Source: Bacillota bacterium (lineage in GTDB: Bacteria > Bacillota > Dehalobacteriia > UBA4068 > UBA4997). From it: 64,000 nucleotides of DNA. The notes beneath the pieces were generated by a model. It searched no databases. It saw only the letters and a list, made by a program, of their open reading frames with translations, and had not been told where the DNA came from. The stretch covers positions 33,319-97,318 of the forward strand of contig JAETNY010000010.1 in the NCBI GenBank assembly GCA_021771915.1, given 5' to 3'. Of this stretch, positions 54,976 to 64,000 are shown in pieces. Both the position numbers and the translations under genes were made by a program. The number at the start of each line of letters is the position of its first letter. Position 1 is the first letter of the stretch.

Positions 54976-57900
54976 TTGGTGGAAGATAAAACTGTGGCTG
55001 TGCATGGACTGGACGCCAGAACCTTTGACAGAATGCAGATTAAAATGGCCTCGCCGGAGCAGATTTTGGAATGGTCTTATGGAGAGGTGCGCAAGCCGGA
55101 AACCATAAATTACCGGACGCTTAAACCGGAGCGCGACGGCTTGTTTTGTGAACGCATTTTTGGCCCGACCAAGGACTGGGAATGTCATTGTGGTAAATAT
55201 AAGAGAGTTCGTTTTAAGGGCGTAATCTGCGACCGTTGCGGCGTGGAGGTTACGCGCAGCCGGGTGCGCCGCGAGCGCATGGGCCATATTAAGCTGGCTG
55301 CACCGGTCAGCCATATCTGGTATTTTAAGGGTATTCCCAGCCGTATGGGGCTTTTATTAAATATTTCTCCACGTATTCTGGAAAAGGTGCTTTATTTTGT
55401 TTCCTATATTGTATTAGACCCGGGCGATACTGACCTGGAGGCGCGGCAGGTGCTTTCCGAGCAGGAATACCGCGAGGCCAGAGATAAATGGGGCAACGGT
55501 TTTTCCGCCGGTATGGGTGCGGAGAGCATTAAGAAACTTTTGCAGGATATTGACCTGGAGGATTTGCGCGTGGAGTTACGCGCGGAACTGAAAGAAGTTT
55601 CCGGTCAGCGCAAAATTAAAGCTATTCGCCGTTTGGAGGTTGTGGAGGCTTTTTTGCAGAGCGGCAACCGCCCGGAATGGATGATTTTGGACGTGGTACC
55701 GGTTATTCCGCCGGAACTGCGCCCGATGGTACAGCTGGACGGCGGTCGTTTTGCCACCAGTGATTTGAACGACCTGTATCGCCGGGTAATTAACCGTAAT
55801 AACCGCCTGCGCCGCCTGTTGGATTTGGGCGCGCCGGATATTATTGTGCGCAACGAGAAGCGTATGTTGCAGGAAGCGGTGGACGCGCTGATTGATAACG
55901 GCCGCCGCGGCCGGCCGGTGGTTGGCCCAGGCAACCGTCCGCTGAAATCGCTTTCTGATTTGTTGAAAGGTAAGCAGGGGCGTTTCCGCCAGAACTTGTT
56001 GGGTAAACGTGTTGACTATTCCGGCCGTTCCGTTATCGTGGTTGGCCCGGAATTGAAGATGCATCAGTGCGGCCTGCCCAAGGAAATGGCGCTGGAGTTG
56101 TTTAAGCCCTTTGTGATGAAACGGCTTGTGCATGACGGTATGGCGCATAATATCAAGAGCGCCAAACGCATGGTGGAGCGTGTGCGGCCGGAGGTTTGGG
56201 ACGTTCTGGAGGACGTTATCCGTGAACACCCAGTTCTGTTGAACCGTGCGCCTACGCTGCACCGCCTGGGTATTCAGGCTTTTGAGCCGATTTTGGTTGA
56301 GGGCCGCGCTTTGAAAATTCACCCTCTGGTTTGTACGGCTTATAACGCCGACTTTGACGGTGACCAGATGGCTGTGCATGTGCCGCTTTCTGCCGAGGCG
56401 CAGACCGAGGCGCGTTTGCTGATGCTTTCTTCTAATAATATTTTGAACCCCAAAGACGGCCGTCCGGTGGCTTCGCCCACGCAGGATATGGTTTTGGGTT
56501 CCTATTATCTGACGATCATTCGTGATACAAATGTTTACAATCCGGAAACGGTGCATCATTATACCAGCATGGACGAAGCATATCGCGCTTATGTTAATGG
56601 TGATTTGGATTTGCATGACTGGATTGAGGTGCCCAAGCCGGAGGAATGGGACACTATCTGGGTGGATAAGGATACGGAAATTCCATTCCCGAAAGATGAA
56701 AATGGCAATTTTAAGCGCCTGCATACCAGCCTTGGCCGTTTGATTTTCAACTATGAAATTCCGATGAGCCGCAAGATGGGCTTCTATAATGTGGAATGTG
56801 GCAAAAAAATGCTGGGTACGCTGGTTGACCGCTGCTATCGCCGCGAGGGCATCAGCCGCACCGCCGAATTTTTGGACGGTATTAAGGCTGTTGGTTACAA
56901 ATATTCCACACGCGCCGGTATTACTGTTGGCGTGGGCGATATTTTAATTCCACCGGAAAAGGCCGAGATTATGGCTACGGCCGAGCATGAAGTTCTGGAT
57001 ATTGAGGAACAGTATGAAATGGGCCTGATAACCGGCGAGGAGCGTTATCGCAGCGTTATTAAGATTTGGGAAAAAGCGACGGATAATGTAACCAGTCATT
57101 TGATGGACAGTTTGGACCCGTTTAACCCGATTTTCATGATGGCGAACTCTGGTGCGCGCGGTAATGTGCAGCAAATTCGTCAGCTGGCTGGTCTGCGCGG
57201 TTTGATGGCTGACCCGACCGGCCGTATTATTGACTTGCCGATTAAGGCGAACTTCCGCGAGGGTCTGACCGTTTTGGAATTCTTCATTTCCGCACACGGC
57301 GCGCGCAAAGGTTTGGCAGATACGGCTCTGCGTACGGCCGACTCTGGTTATCTGACCAGACGTTTGGTGGACGTGGCGCAGGACGTGATTGTGCGTGAGG
57401 ACGACTGCGGCGACAGCGAGGGCATTTGGGTTAAGGAAATTAAAGGTATTGAGAAGCTGACCGAGCGTATTGAGGGACGCTATCTAAATCAGGATATTGT
57501 TAATGCGGAAACCGGCGAGATGATTGCCGAGCGTGGCACACTGGTCAGCATGGAACTGGCTGAACAGATTGTGGCTTATTTGAATACCCGGCCGGAAAGT
57601 GAACGGCAGGTAAATATTCGTTCTGTTTTGACCTGTCATACACCGCATGGCGTTTGCAGCAAATGTTATGGTCTGGATTTGGCAACCGGCGGCCATGTGA
57701 ATATTGGCGAGGCGGTGGGTACGATTGCCGCGCAGTCAATCGGCGAGCCCGGCACCCAGCTGACCATGCGTACTTTCCACACCGGCGGTATTGCCGGCGG
57801 TGATATTACTCAGGGTCTGCCTCGTGTTGAGGAAATTTTTGAAGCCAGACGGCCGAAAGGTCAGTGTCTGATTTCTAAAGAGGCCGGCCGCGTGCATATT

Positions 57901-58770
57901 TTTGATATGGACGAAAACAAACGCGGCGTACGCATTATTAATCCCAAGAATAATGAGCCGCTGGCCGAATATCCGGTGCCGTATGGCTCCAAACTTTGCG
58001 TAACCGAGGGTCAGCTTTTGGAGGCTGGCGATGAGATTACCGAGGGTTCCGTTTATCCCAATGAACTTTTGGAAACTAAGGGTGTTAACGGCGTGCAGCT
58101 TTACCTTTTGCAGGAGGTGCAGAAGGTTTACCGCATGCAGGGCGTGGATATTAACGATAAGCATATTGAGGTTATTGTGCGCCAGATGCTGAAAAAGGTT
58201 AAGGTTGAGGACGCTGGCGATACAGCGCTTTTGCCGGGCGTTTATGTGGATAAATTTGAGTTTGCTGACGCTAATGAAAAAGCGGAGGCAGAGGGTCTGG
58301 AGCAGGCTACGGCCAGCGATGTTTTGCTTGGTATTACCAAAGCTTCCTTGGCTACTGACTCTTTCCTTTCCGCGGCTTCTTTCCAGGAAACCACACGTGT
58401 TTTGACTGACGCCGCGATTAAGGGTAAGCAGGACCCACTTTTGGGCCTGAAAGAGAACGTAATTATTGGTAAGCTTATTCCGGCTGGTACCGGCGTGGCG
58501 GCTAATGAGCAGATTTATCTGCATGGCCGCGCCGAGGAATTGGGACTGCTTGATGAATATGATGAATTGTTTACCGATGATTTAGATGATATTGATGAGG
58601 GCGCCGGGGTTTTAGACGCTGATAATGACGACGGTGATATTTTCTTTGATGCGGTTTATGGCGATCCGGACGCTGATTATTCTGATGATGATATGGACGA
58701 TGATTTGTCTGTGACTCCGATGGCAGCTGACGATGATATAGATGGGTTTGAAGATGACTATGCGGATTAA
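54976..58770 (+). CDS. rpoC: RNA polymerase beta-prime subunit
   Basis: About 1264 residues. The zinc-binding [23 protein letters not shown] region is near the N-terminus, the catalytic NADFDGD motif is N457-D463, the bridge/trigger region ([18 protein letters not shown]) is present, and the second zinc site is [13 protein letters not shown]. Start: TTG 54976 and GTG 54979 both follow AGGAGG at workable distance; I choose 54976. The last 80 residues are strongly acidic ([16 protein letters not shown]), beyond the usual end of the protein. It overlaps the next gene by 11 nt. Confidence 0.97.
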   Translation: MVEDKTVAVHGLDARTFDRMQIKMASPEQILEWSYGEVRKPETINYRTLKPERDGLFCERIFGPTKDWECHCGKYKRVRFKGVICDRCGVEVTRSRVRRERMGHIKLAAPVSHIWYFKGIPSRMGLLLNISPRILEKVLYFVSYIVLDPGDTDLEARQVLSEQEYREARDKWGNGFSAGMGAESIKKLLQDIDLEDLRVELRAELKEVSGQRKIKAIRRLEVVEAFLQSGNRPEWMILDVVPVIPPELRPMVQLDGGRFATSDLNDLYRRVINRNNRLRRLLDLGAPDIIVRNEKRMLQEAVDALIDNGRRGRPVVGPGNRPLKSLSDLLKGKQGRFRQNLLGKRVDYSGRSVIVVGPELKMHQCGLPKEMALELFKPFVMKRLVHDGMAHNIKSAKRMVERVRPEVWDVLEDVIREHPVLLNRAPTLHRLGIQAFEPILVEGRALKIHPLVCTAYNADFDGDQMAVHVPLSAEAQTEARLLMLSSNNILNPKDGRPVASPTQDMVLGSYYLTIIRDTNVYNPETVHHYTSMDEAYRAYVNGDLDLHDWIEVPKPEEWDTIWVDKDTEIPFPKDENGNFKRLHTSLGRLIFNYEIPMSRKMGFYNVECGKKMLGTLVDRCYRREGISRTAEFLDGIKAVGYKYSTRAGITVGVGDILIPPEKAEIMATAEHEVLDIEEQYEMGLITGEERYRSVIKIWEKATDNVTSHLMDSLDPFNPIFMMANSGARGNVQQIRQLAGLRGLMADPTGRIIDLPIKANFREGLTVLEFFISAHGARKGLADTALRTADSGYLTRRLVDVAQDVIVREDDCGDSEGIWVKEIKGIEKLTERIEGRYLNQDIVNAETGEMIAERGTLVSMELAEQIVAYLNTRPESERQVNIRSVLTCHTPHGVCSKCYGLDLATGGHVNIGEAVGTIAAQSIGEPGTQLTMRTFHTGGIAGGDITQGLPRVEEIFEARRPKGQCLISKEAGRVHIFDMDENKRGVRIINPKNNEPLAEYPVPYGSKLCVTEGQLLEAGDEITEGSVYPNELLETKGVNGVQLYLLQEVQKVYRMQGVDINDKHIEVIVRQMLKKVKVEDAGDTALLPGVYVDKFEFADANEKAEAEGLEQATASDVLLGITKASLATDSFLSAASFQETTRVLTDAAIKGKQDPLLGLKENVIIGKLIPAGTGVAANEQIYLHGRAEELGLLDEYDELFTDDLDDIDEGAGVLDADNDDGDIFFDAVYGDPDADYSDDDMDDDLSVTPMAADDDIDGFEDDYAD

Positions 58771-59482
58771 ATTTAAATTTTTTCTGATGGTCAGTCTGCT
58801 TCTGACCTCTATCTGCTGCCTGGCTGGCTGCGGCGAATTTAATGACCAGATTAAGCAGATTAATACCGGCGTTGAGTCCTTAAGTTCGCTGGAGAACGGG
58901 CATATTTTGATGACTGCACATACGGCGGCTAAGGACGGCTTGGTGCAGGGGTATGACGCTGATTATACCTATGAATATCGTTATCGTATTGACGTACGCA
59001 CTTTTAATTTTGTGGCGGAGAAACGTAACCTGTTGACCGGCAATGAGATTGAGCCGCCTTATCGGGTGATTGACGCGCATAAATATGATTTGGCGACTGG
59101 TGTTGAGGACGAAGAATACGCCGGCAAGATTGGCGATTTCCCGGATTTGCTTTCTTTCTTCTTCAAGGCCGGGCTGAAATCCGGTTATGTGGGCAATGTG
59201 GAAGTTATTACCGATGAGGCGCACCCGGAATGGCAGGGTTGGCGCGTGCATAAGAATGACAAATATATTAAGCGCGTGAACAGCAGCCGCAACAAGGACG
59301 GCGCTGACGGTTTGATGCTGGAGAACTATGTGGACTATTGGCTGGACGCTAATGGTGTTTTGGTGCGTATGGATTATTTCAGTCGCGACAGTATTACCAT
59401 TGATGATGTAAGCGACGAAATTTCCCAGCTGTATATTTTTGAGCTGCTGGATTATAATAACCCGGAAATTGCTGAATTTTAA
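58760..59482 (+). CDS. Lipoprotein cotranscribed with rpoC, function unknown
   Basis: A 240-residue lipoprotein: [11 protein letters not shown] signal, lipobox LAGC, then a beta-rich domain ([56 protein letters not shown]). The repeated antiparallel strands resemble the LolA/LppX-like fold of lipoprotein carriers and relatives, which is a shape-level guess. Start: ATG 58742 and 58754 are also in frame inside rpoC; 58760 is the shortest that keeps a normal signal peptide. A strong terminator follows. Confidence 0.8.
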   Translation: MRIKFKFFLMVSLLLTSICCLAGCGEFNDQIKQINTGVESLSSLENGHILMTAHTAAKDGLVQGYDADYTYEYRYRIDVRTFNFVAEKRNLLTGNEIEPPYRVIDAHKYDLATGVEDEEYAGKIGDFPDLLSFFFKAGLKSGYVGNVEVITDEAHPEWQGWRVHKNDKYIKRVNSSRNKDGADGLMLENYVDYWLDANGVLVRMDYFSRDSITIDDVSDEISQLYIFELLDYNNPEIAEF

Positions 59483-59502
59483 TGAATTGTGATTTTAACT
59501 AG

Positions 59503-59541
59503 GAAGTTCTTGGAGCGTATGCGCCAAGAACTTCTTCTTTT
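59503..59541 (+). terminator. Terminator of the rpoBC operon
   Basis: GAAGTTCTTGG pairs exactly with CCAAGAACTTC, with GC/GC inside the loop, then TTCTTTTGG. Confidence 0.9.
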
Positions 59542-59564
59542 GGTTGAAAAATTTTGCTAAAAAC

Positions 59565-59593
59565 TTGATTTTATTGTCAAATGGGTTTAAAAT
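59565..59593 (+). promoter_or_regulatory. Promoter of the CAP/SLH protein gene
   Basis: TTGATT (59565-59570), 17 bp, TAAAAT (59588-59593). The ribosome site AGGAGG is at 59632-59637. Confidence 0.75.
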
Positions 59594-59648
59594 ATTTGTT
59601 AGCAGTTAAGTTTTGCCAAAATATTTTGTATAGGAGGTAATAAATGTA

Positions 59649-62393
59649 ATGAAGAAAAAGTTTTTAGTTTTTTTGGTTATGGTTGCGGCATTGTGTTTTG
59701 GCTGCTGCGGCCTGGCCTGGGCGGCGGAAACTGACGGATGGGATTTGTTCCAGCCTAATCCGAAGTGTGGTGAATATTTGGGCCGGAATTCCGAGGGGGT
59801 TATGGAATTTAATATTACCATACCGGTGAAGTATGACCCACAGGTTACACCTTTGGTGCCCGGCCCTTTTCATACCCGGCACGAATTTAGTGACAGTGAG
59901 ATTTTGGGCACGCTGGCGCAATATTATTACGGCCGCAAGCCTGGCCGCAGTGATGTTACGTATAGTGGCAGCGCGGAATATAACGGCGTTTATACTTTGA
60001 AAGCTATTGTGCATGTGACGGTTGTTTCTCCGGAGGAGTATGAGGCGCTGAATTTGGATTTGGTGGCAATGGAGGCGGCTAACGCGGAATTGATTGCGGC
60101 AGAGAATGCTGCTCATGCTGCCGCCCTGCCTAAACAGGAGGAAAAAGAGGCGGAAAACACGCAGGACGAACCGTGCGCTAATGGGCATAACTGGCGCGCT
60201 TTGGCTCAGTTGCCTACTGACAAAGCTGACGGGCGCAATTATCGCAAGTGTTCAGTTTGCGGTTTGGAAGAGTTGGTGAGCATTATTCCCAGGCTGAACA
60301 CGCAGCCGGAGAAACAGTATGTGTTGCCGGACGCTAATAAGATTTATTCCGTTAATGAAGTTATGAAGCTTCTGGACGATTATCCTGAGGGCTGCCCGGG
60401 AAATGATAATGGCTCTCATTTATGGAGGGGCCGGATTACCACTATTCCTACGCTGAACCAAACGGGTATTTTTAGTTATAATTGTAAGGGTTGTGATTTG
60501 AAGTTTGATTTTAAGCTGGATAAATCGGTTTCCTTGTATCAAATTCAGGGCTGGGCAGAAAACAATTCTACGGCGACTAATATAGAGGAAGTTCGGGCGC
60601 TGCTGGCGCAGAATAATATGCTGAATAATAATCAACAGCAAAACCAGCAGCAGCAACAGCAACAACAACCGGCTAAATCTAACGACAGCGGCCAGAGCGG
60701 CAGTTTGAGCATGAGCAAGCTGAGCCAGACGGAGATTAAACAGCTTTTGGCTAATGCGCCGAAAACCAGTTTTTCTGACGCGGAACTTTATGCGGAAACG
60801 CCTTCTTATAAGGCGCCTTATGCTGCCGGCAGGCTGAACCAGGCTCCTTTGCAGGCAACGCTGGCACGTTTGAACGCTCTGCGGCGTATTGCCGGTTTGC
60901 CAGCGGTTACGCTGGACGATAATATGACGGAGTATGCGCAGCAGGCGGCGTTAATTTCTGCGGCGTATGGCACGCTTAATCATCGGCCGTCTAAACCGGC
61001 GGATATGAACGACGGTCTATATCAGGGCGCTTATAAGGGGGCCTCCAGCAGCAATTTGAGCGCAGGGACCATCTTTGCCGCTACCCCGGATTCCTGGATG
61101 GACGACAGCGACGCCAGCAATATTGACCGGCTGGGGCATCGCCGTTGGCAGCTTAATCCGAATATGGGCAAAACGGGTTTTGGTTATGTGACTACGGACA
61201 GCGGTTATCGGCGTTATGCTGCGGAGTGGAGTTTTGATAATACGGGCGGCGGCTTTGATTATGATTTTGTGGCTTGGCCGGCTTCCGGCAATTTCCCGTC
61301 TGATGTGTTCGGCGCTAATGTGGCTTGGAGCGTGAGCGTAAATCCGGCAAAATATCAGACGCCAAGTCAGAATAATATAAAGGTGACTTTGACCCGAGAA
61401 AGCAACGGCCAGCAATGGACGTTCTCTGGCAGCGGTTATAATGCGGCGAACAGCGGCAGTTATTTTAATGTTGAAACTTCAAATTATGGCCTGCCAAATT
61501 GTATTATTTTCCGCCCGGACGGCGTTGGCAGTTATAACGGCGTATATACGGTGAAGATTGACGGATTGCGTGCCAGCAATGGCCAGCAAACCAGTTTGGA
61601 GTATCAGGTTGAATTTTTTGGCGTTGGGGAGAACACGGCGGCGCAGCCCCAGCCAAGCCAGCCGGATAAACCGAATAACAATCAAAATCAGCAGAACAAT
61701 AATAATAATGTAAATAATAATACGAACAACAACAAGAATAACAACAAGAATAACAACACAAATAACAACGCGAACAAGAATACGAATAATAACGCAAATA
61801 ATAATACGAACAATACCGGTAATAATAAGCCGAATAATGGCGGCATTAATTTTTTTGACCCCAAAAATGCGGTTAATCCTTTTAGAGATGTGCGCGATGG
61901 CGATTATTTCAGAGATACGGTTCTTTGGGCGGTTCAGCGCGGCGTGACCAAGGGGACAACGGCTACTACCTTTGAGCCGAACACTAAATGCAGCAATGCG
62001 GATATTATGACCATGCTTTGGCGGCTTTACAGCGGCGAGGAGATTGCTGCGAGCAACCCGTTTAAGAATGTGCGCAGCAGTGATTATTATTATCAGCCGG
62101 CGTTATGGGCTTATCAGCTGGGCATGGTGACGGATAAGAATTTTGATTGGAGCGCGCCTTGTACGCGCGGTGCGACCATGCGCTATATTTGGATTGCCGC
62201 CGAGAAATTGCAACATTCCGGCAGCATACCGTTTACTGATGTCGGCGATGATCTTAAAATGCCTGTGTCCTGGGCGTGGAACGCCGGCATTGCCAAAGGT
62301 ACGACCGCTACTACTTTTGAACCAAACGCCACCTGCACAAGGGCGGAGATTGTTACGTTTTTGTATAGAGCCTTTGGCGGCACGCTTAAATAA
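59649..62393 (+). CDS. Large secreted surface protein: CAP/SCP domain plus three SLH repeats
   Basis: A 914-residue exported protein. Signal peptide 1-26. The N-terminal part has two zinc-ribbon-like motifs: C176-x3-H180-x-W with C201-x2-C204, and C249-x7-H257-x-W with C279-x2-C282. A Q/N-rich run follows at about 318-340, then a CAP (SCP/PR-1) domain at about 395-520 (LARLNALRRIAGLPAVTLDDNMTEYAQQAALIS, LNHRPSKP, LGHRRWQLNPNMGKTGFGYV) and a beta-rich region with EYQVEFFGVGE. An almost pure asparagine linker (about 674-732) leads to three SLH repeats (740-914) that would bind secondary cell-wall polymer. It is likely an S-layer-attached protein. The substrate of the CAP domain is unknown. Confidence 0.92.
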   Translation: MKKKFLVFLVMVAALCFGCCGLAWAAETDGWDLFQPNPKCGEYLGRNSEGVMEFNITIPVKYDPQVTPLVPGPFHTRHEFSDSEILGTLAQYYYGRKPGRSDVTYSGSAEYNGVYTLKAIVHVTVVSPEEYEALNLDLVAMEAANAELIAAENAAHAAALPKQEEKEAENTQDEPCANGHNWRALAQLPTDKADGRNYRKCSVCGLEELVSIIPRLNTQPEKQYVLPDANKIYSVNEVMKLLDDYPEGCPGNDNGSHLWRGRITTIPTLNQTGIFSYNCKGCDLKFDFKLDKSVSLYQIQGWAENNSTATNIEEVRALLAQNNMLNNNQQQNQQQQQQQQPAKSNDSGQSGSLSMSKLSQTEIKQLLANAPKTSFSDAELYAETPSYKAPYAAGRLNQAPLQATLARLNALRRIAGLPAVTLDDNMTEYAQQAALISAAYGTLNHRPSKPADMNDGLYQGAYKGASSSNLSAGTIFAATPDSWMDDSDASNIDRLGHRRWQLNPNMGKTGFGYVTTDSGYRRYAAEWSFDNTGGGFDYDFVAWPASGNFPSDVFGANVAWSVSVNPAKYQTPSQNNIKVTLTRESNGQQWTFSGSGYNAANSGSYFNVETSNYGLPNCIIFRPDGVGSYNGVYTVKIDGLRASNGQQTSLEYQVEFFGVGENTAAQPQPSQPDKPNNNQNQQNNNNNVNNNTNNNKNNNKNNNTNNNANKNTNNNANNNTNNTGNNKPNNGGINFFDPKNAVNPFRDVRDGDYFRDTVLWAVQRGVTKGTTATTFEPNTKCSNADIMTMLWRLYSGEEIAASNPFKNVRSSDYYYQPALWAYQLGMVTDKNFDWSAPCTRGATMRYIWIAAEKLQHSGSIPFTDVGDDLKMPVSWAWNAGIAKGTTATTFEPNATCTRAEIVTFLYRAFGGTLK
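61671..61845 (+). repeat. AAY-rich low-complexity coding repeat
   Basis: Dense AAT/AAC codons with interspersed ACN and AAG, encoding an Asn-rich linker between the CAP and SLH parts. It is likely to vary in length between strains. Confidence 0.8.
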
Positions 62394-62404
62394 GCGATTT
62401 GGCG

Positions 62405-62443
62405 AAAAAATATCCCTCGACTTTGAGTTGAGGGATATTTTTA
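62405..62443. terminator. Terminator between CAP/SLH and PilZ genes
   Basis: ATATCCCTCGACT pairs with AGTTGAGGGATAT (one G-T pair) around TTG, with A-run and T-run on either side; it serves both convergent genes. Confidence 0.9.
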
Positions 62444-62473
62444 ATTAAGCAAGAGTTTTTGTTTAGCAGGAAC

Positions 62474-63229
62474 TTATGACCAGTTGCCGTTTGGGGTGCG
62501 GCGGCTCCATTCTTCACGGTTGCCGACTTGTAAATTGTAAAGCGTGCGGTTAAGGGAGGTTATTTCTTCTTCCTTGAGTTTGGCAAAAAGAAAACCATAG
62601 CGGAAAACGCCCGGCGAAGTTTCTTCTACGCGGATTATTTCACCCAGGAAAGTCATTGGGGCATAATCTTCTATTTGCGCTTTCATGCGCAGAACCTCGC
62701 CCTCGGCGTGAATATATTCTGATTCAATGCAGGCACCGCCGGTGCTGATATCGACAAGCGTGCAGGCTTCCGGGTTTTCCATGTATTTATCGTGCTGATA
62801 AAACAGGGACATGGGCGCGCTTACCGGCATTCGGAAAGTTTGCCGGCCCTCGGCATAGGTTTGCAGCTTTAAATCAGTCAGTTTACAGATAATACGCGTG
62901 GATTCCTGCACGGTGCCTTTAATATGAAAAGGTATGGTTAATCGCGTATAGCCATGTACATTTACAACAGTGCCAGCCGGACAGGTGTTGAATGAAAGGC
63001 CGCCCGGCAAACGGTCAATTACCATTTGCTGCGGAAAATCAGCCGTAACGATTTGCCCGGTTAACAACTGTTGACCATTTTCCTGTACTAAATCTAACTT
63101 CATGCCTGGGAAAAAATCAATGTTTTCCGGTTGTTTTTCCGTTGGCTTAAATTCTGCATTATCCGTGTTTGCTGCACCGTCTGTTGGTGTTGTTTCTTCC
63201 TTTATAAATAAAAAATCCAGTAACCCCAT
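62474..63229 (-). CDS. PilZ-domain protein (YcgR-like)
   Basis: A 251-residue soluble protein. The N-terminal half resembles the YcgR-type domain (FFPGMKLDLVQENGQQLLTGQIV, GTVVNVHGYTRLTIPFHIKG), and the C-terminal PilZ domain has the c-di-GMP motifs RQTFR at about residue 131 and DISTGGACIES at about 158. It would bind c-di-GMP and pass the signal on to a partner. No flagellar or cyclase gene is in the window. Start: the frame extends to 63265, but ATG 63229 has AAGGAGATA upstream. Confidence 0.85.
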   Translation of the reverse strand: MGLLDFLFIKEETTPTDGAANTDNAEFKPTEKQPENIDFFPGMKLDLVQENGQQLLTGQIVTADFPQQMVIDRLPGGLSFNTCPAGTVVNVHGYTRLTIPFHIKGTVQESTRIICKLTDLKLQTYAEGRQTFRMPVSAPMSLFYQHDKYMENPEACTLVDISTGGACIESEYIHAEGEVLRMKAQIEDYAPMTFLGEIIRVEETSPGVFRYGFLFAKLKEEEITSLNRTLYNLQVGNREEWSRRTPNGNWS

Positions 63230-63279
63230 AATATATCTCCTTTTAGTTAGATAATTGAGCCACACAAAATTGTACTTTA

Positions 63280-63309
63280 ATTATATACGTTTTAGGGCGG
63301 AAAAGTCAA
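63280..63309 (-). promoter_or_regulatory. Promoter of the PilZ gene
   Basis: Minus strand TTGACT (63309-63304), 18 bp, TATAAT (63285-63280). Confidence 0.75.
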
Positions 63310-63587
63310 TAGGCTGTTGTACTATTGGGCTGATTTTTGCGTAATTTGTGGTTTTGATTTGTTTCTTCTATATAATAACATATTATGCTCTGCGTCTATT
63401 GGTGAATTATGGCTGAAAACAGGCGGTATTGACAGGGTGTGTTTAAATTGTTGAAAGACAAAATTGATAATCAGGCAAAAAAGAAGAAAAAAGCTTAAAA
63501 AGTCTGATTTAGACTGATGTTGTTTAAATGCATGTCGAGGAGATGTGAAAAAAATGTTAAAAAGTTGAAATTTTTCTAAAAAAGGTG
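63310..63587. other. AT-rich region upstream of rRNA promoters
   Basis: 278 nt with no convincing gene. The A/T tracts just before 63588 could act as an UP element for P1. Confidence 0.4.
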
Positions 63588-63616
63588 TTGACAAGAGCAT
63601 GGTTTTATGGTATTAT
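63588..63616 (+). promoter_or_regulatory. rRNA operon promoter P1
   Basis: TTGACA (63588-63593), 17 bp, TATTAT (63611-63616), with A/T tracts upstream. Confidence 0.85.
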
Positions 63617-63634
63617 ATACAAGGTTCCGCTGAG

Positions 63635-63687
63635 GGCACCTCGAAAGAGGTCGAAACAGAGGGGTCAGGCATAGGTTGAAAGGTGCC
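63635..63687 (+). other. Structured segment between P1 and P2
   Basis: GGCACCT (63635-63641) can pair with AGGTGCC (63681-63687). Alternatively ACCTC (63638-63642) can pair with GAGGT (63647-63651) around a GAAA tetraloop. The two structures exclude each other. Confidence 0.5.
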
Positions 63688-63818
63688 AATATTGATTTTT
63701 GACTTTTAGATTTTTTGTTTTTGAGTTCTGATTGCGTTAAGTGCTGGGCAAGCCAAAATGCAAAAGGATATCCCGAAAATAGAAAATCAAAAAAAATTAA
63801 AAAAGTTAAAAAAAGGTA

Positions 63819-63847
63819 TTGACAAATAAAACCAAATGTGTTATACT
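63819..63847 (+). promoter_or_regulatory. rRNA operon promoter P2
   Basis: TTGACA (63819-63824), 17 bp, TATACT (63842-63847), preceded by A-rich tracts. Confidence 0.88.
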
Positions 63848-64000
63848 AATAAAGTCGCCGGTTGAACGGCGGCCATGAGATGGAAACGGGTCTTTGAAAA
63901 CTAAATAGTGAGCAGCCAAGTTCAAGCAAGAGATAAGTAAGAAGACAAGGTTCAAAAGAATAATGTTCTCTGAAAATCCTTTGGAAAAAGAAAAAGACTG
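63848..64000 (+). other. 16S rRNA leader (rRNA operon, gene beyond the window)
   Basis: After P2 come the hairpin CGCCG/CGGCG (63856-63871) and the sequence GGGTCTTTGAAAACTAAATA, a boxA-like antitermination region found before 16S genes in Firmicutes. The mature 16S 5' end is not reached. Confidence 0.75.

Noticed and set aside
61671..61845. CRISPR-like repeat track
   Set aside because: The repeats are AAY codons inside an open frame and have no regular spacers.
63322..63600. Minus-strand frame of 92 codons before the rRNA promoters
   Set aside because: Low-complexity AT-rich translation with no ribosome site, opposite the P1 promoter.

Overview
The window looks like chromosome from an anaerobic, Gram-positive-type bacterium of the Bacillota (Clostridia-like or a neighbouring class). 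The grounds are the uvrA-uvrC-rapZ-yvcK-whiA cluster, lipoproteins with Lys-rich signal peptides, an S-layer-homology (SLH) surface protein, sigma-A promoters of the TTGACA-17-TATAAT type (several with an extended TG motif before the -10), AGGAGG-type ribosome sites, frequent TTG/GTG starts, a minimal sufCB operon and a formate/nitrite-type channel. Base composition is near half G+C in genes and AT-rich between them. I cannot name the genus. No phage, IS element, integrase or CRISPR array is visible; this is core chromosome.

Layout. 1-6584: a rightward operon (DUF5665-like protein, lspA, rluD-type pseudouridine synthase, rarA, an ApgM-type mutase, azlCD, YwqG-like protein) ending in an intrinsic terminator. 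6597-11225: leftward genes (proline-rich orphan, Lrp regulator, ybaK-FNT-sufC-sufB operon). 11516-13228: a Bce-type two-component pair with no transporter. 13281-15699: a leftward polar amino acid ABC importer. 15875-15951: tRNA-Pro(CGG). 16185-20066: a hybrid histidine kinase followed directly by a solute-binding lipoprotein. 20293-28340: glycolytic operon gap-pgk-tpiA-gpmI-eno plus a SurA-like lipoprotein, trmO and an unknown membrane-anchored protein. 28403-28692: a compact candidate type I toxin-antitoxin locus. 28811-36594: uvrA-uvrC-rapZ-yvcK-whiA, with a duplicated rapZ start in front of rapZ. 36822-38186: a G5/M23 peptidase. 38420-41530: two ECF sigma/membrane-protein modules facing each other. 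41837-46415: UbiA, radical SAM, lipoprotein, ThiC-like and CrcB genes in one run. 46497-50927: LysR regulator, then leftward panB, cell-wall amidase and a DNA glycosylase. 51393-59482: rpoB, rpoC and a lipoprotein. 59649-62393: a large CAP/SLH surface protein. 62474-63229: a PilZ-domain protein. 63588-64000: tandem promoters and leader of an rRNA operon whose 16S gene lies beyond the right edge.

The observation I rate highest is the locus at 28403-28692. It holds a 29-residue hydrophobic peptide gene with its own extended -10 promoter and strong ribosome site, a hairpin shared as a two-way terminator, and a convergent sigma-A promoter for a short antisense RNA. A direct repeat makes the 5' end of that RNA complementary to the peptide's start region. 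This is the architecture of Fst/par type I toxin-antitoxin loci. Other points worth attention are the 38-bp repeat that creates a 22-codon upstream ORF before rapZ, the kinase/binding-protein pair, palindromes in the M23 peptidase promoter, two promoters that almost touch their start codons, the exact palindrome between gap and pgk, and the UbiA/radical SAM/ThiC-like operon.
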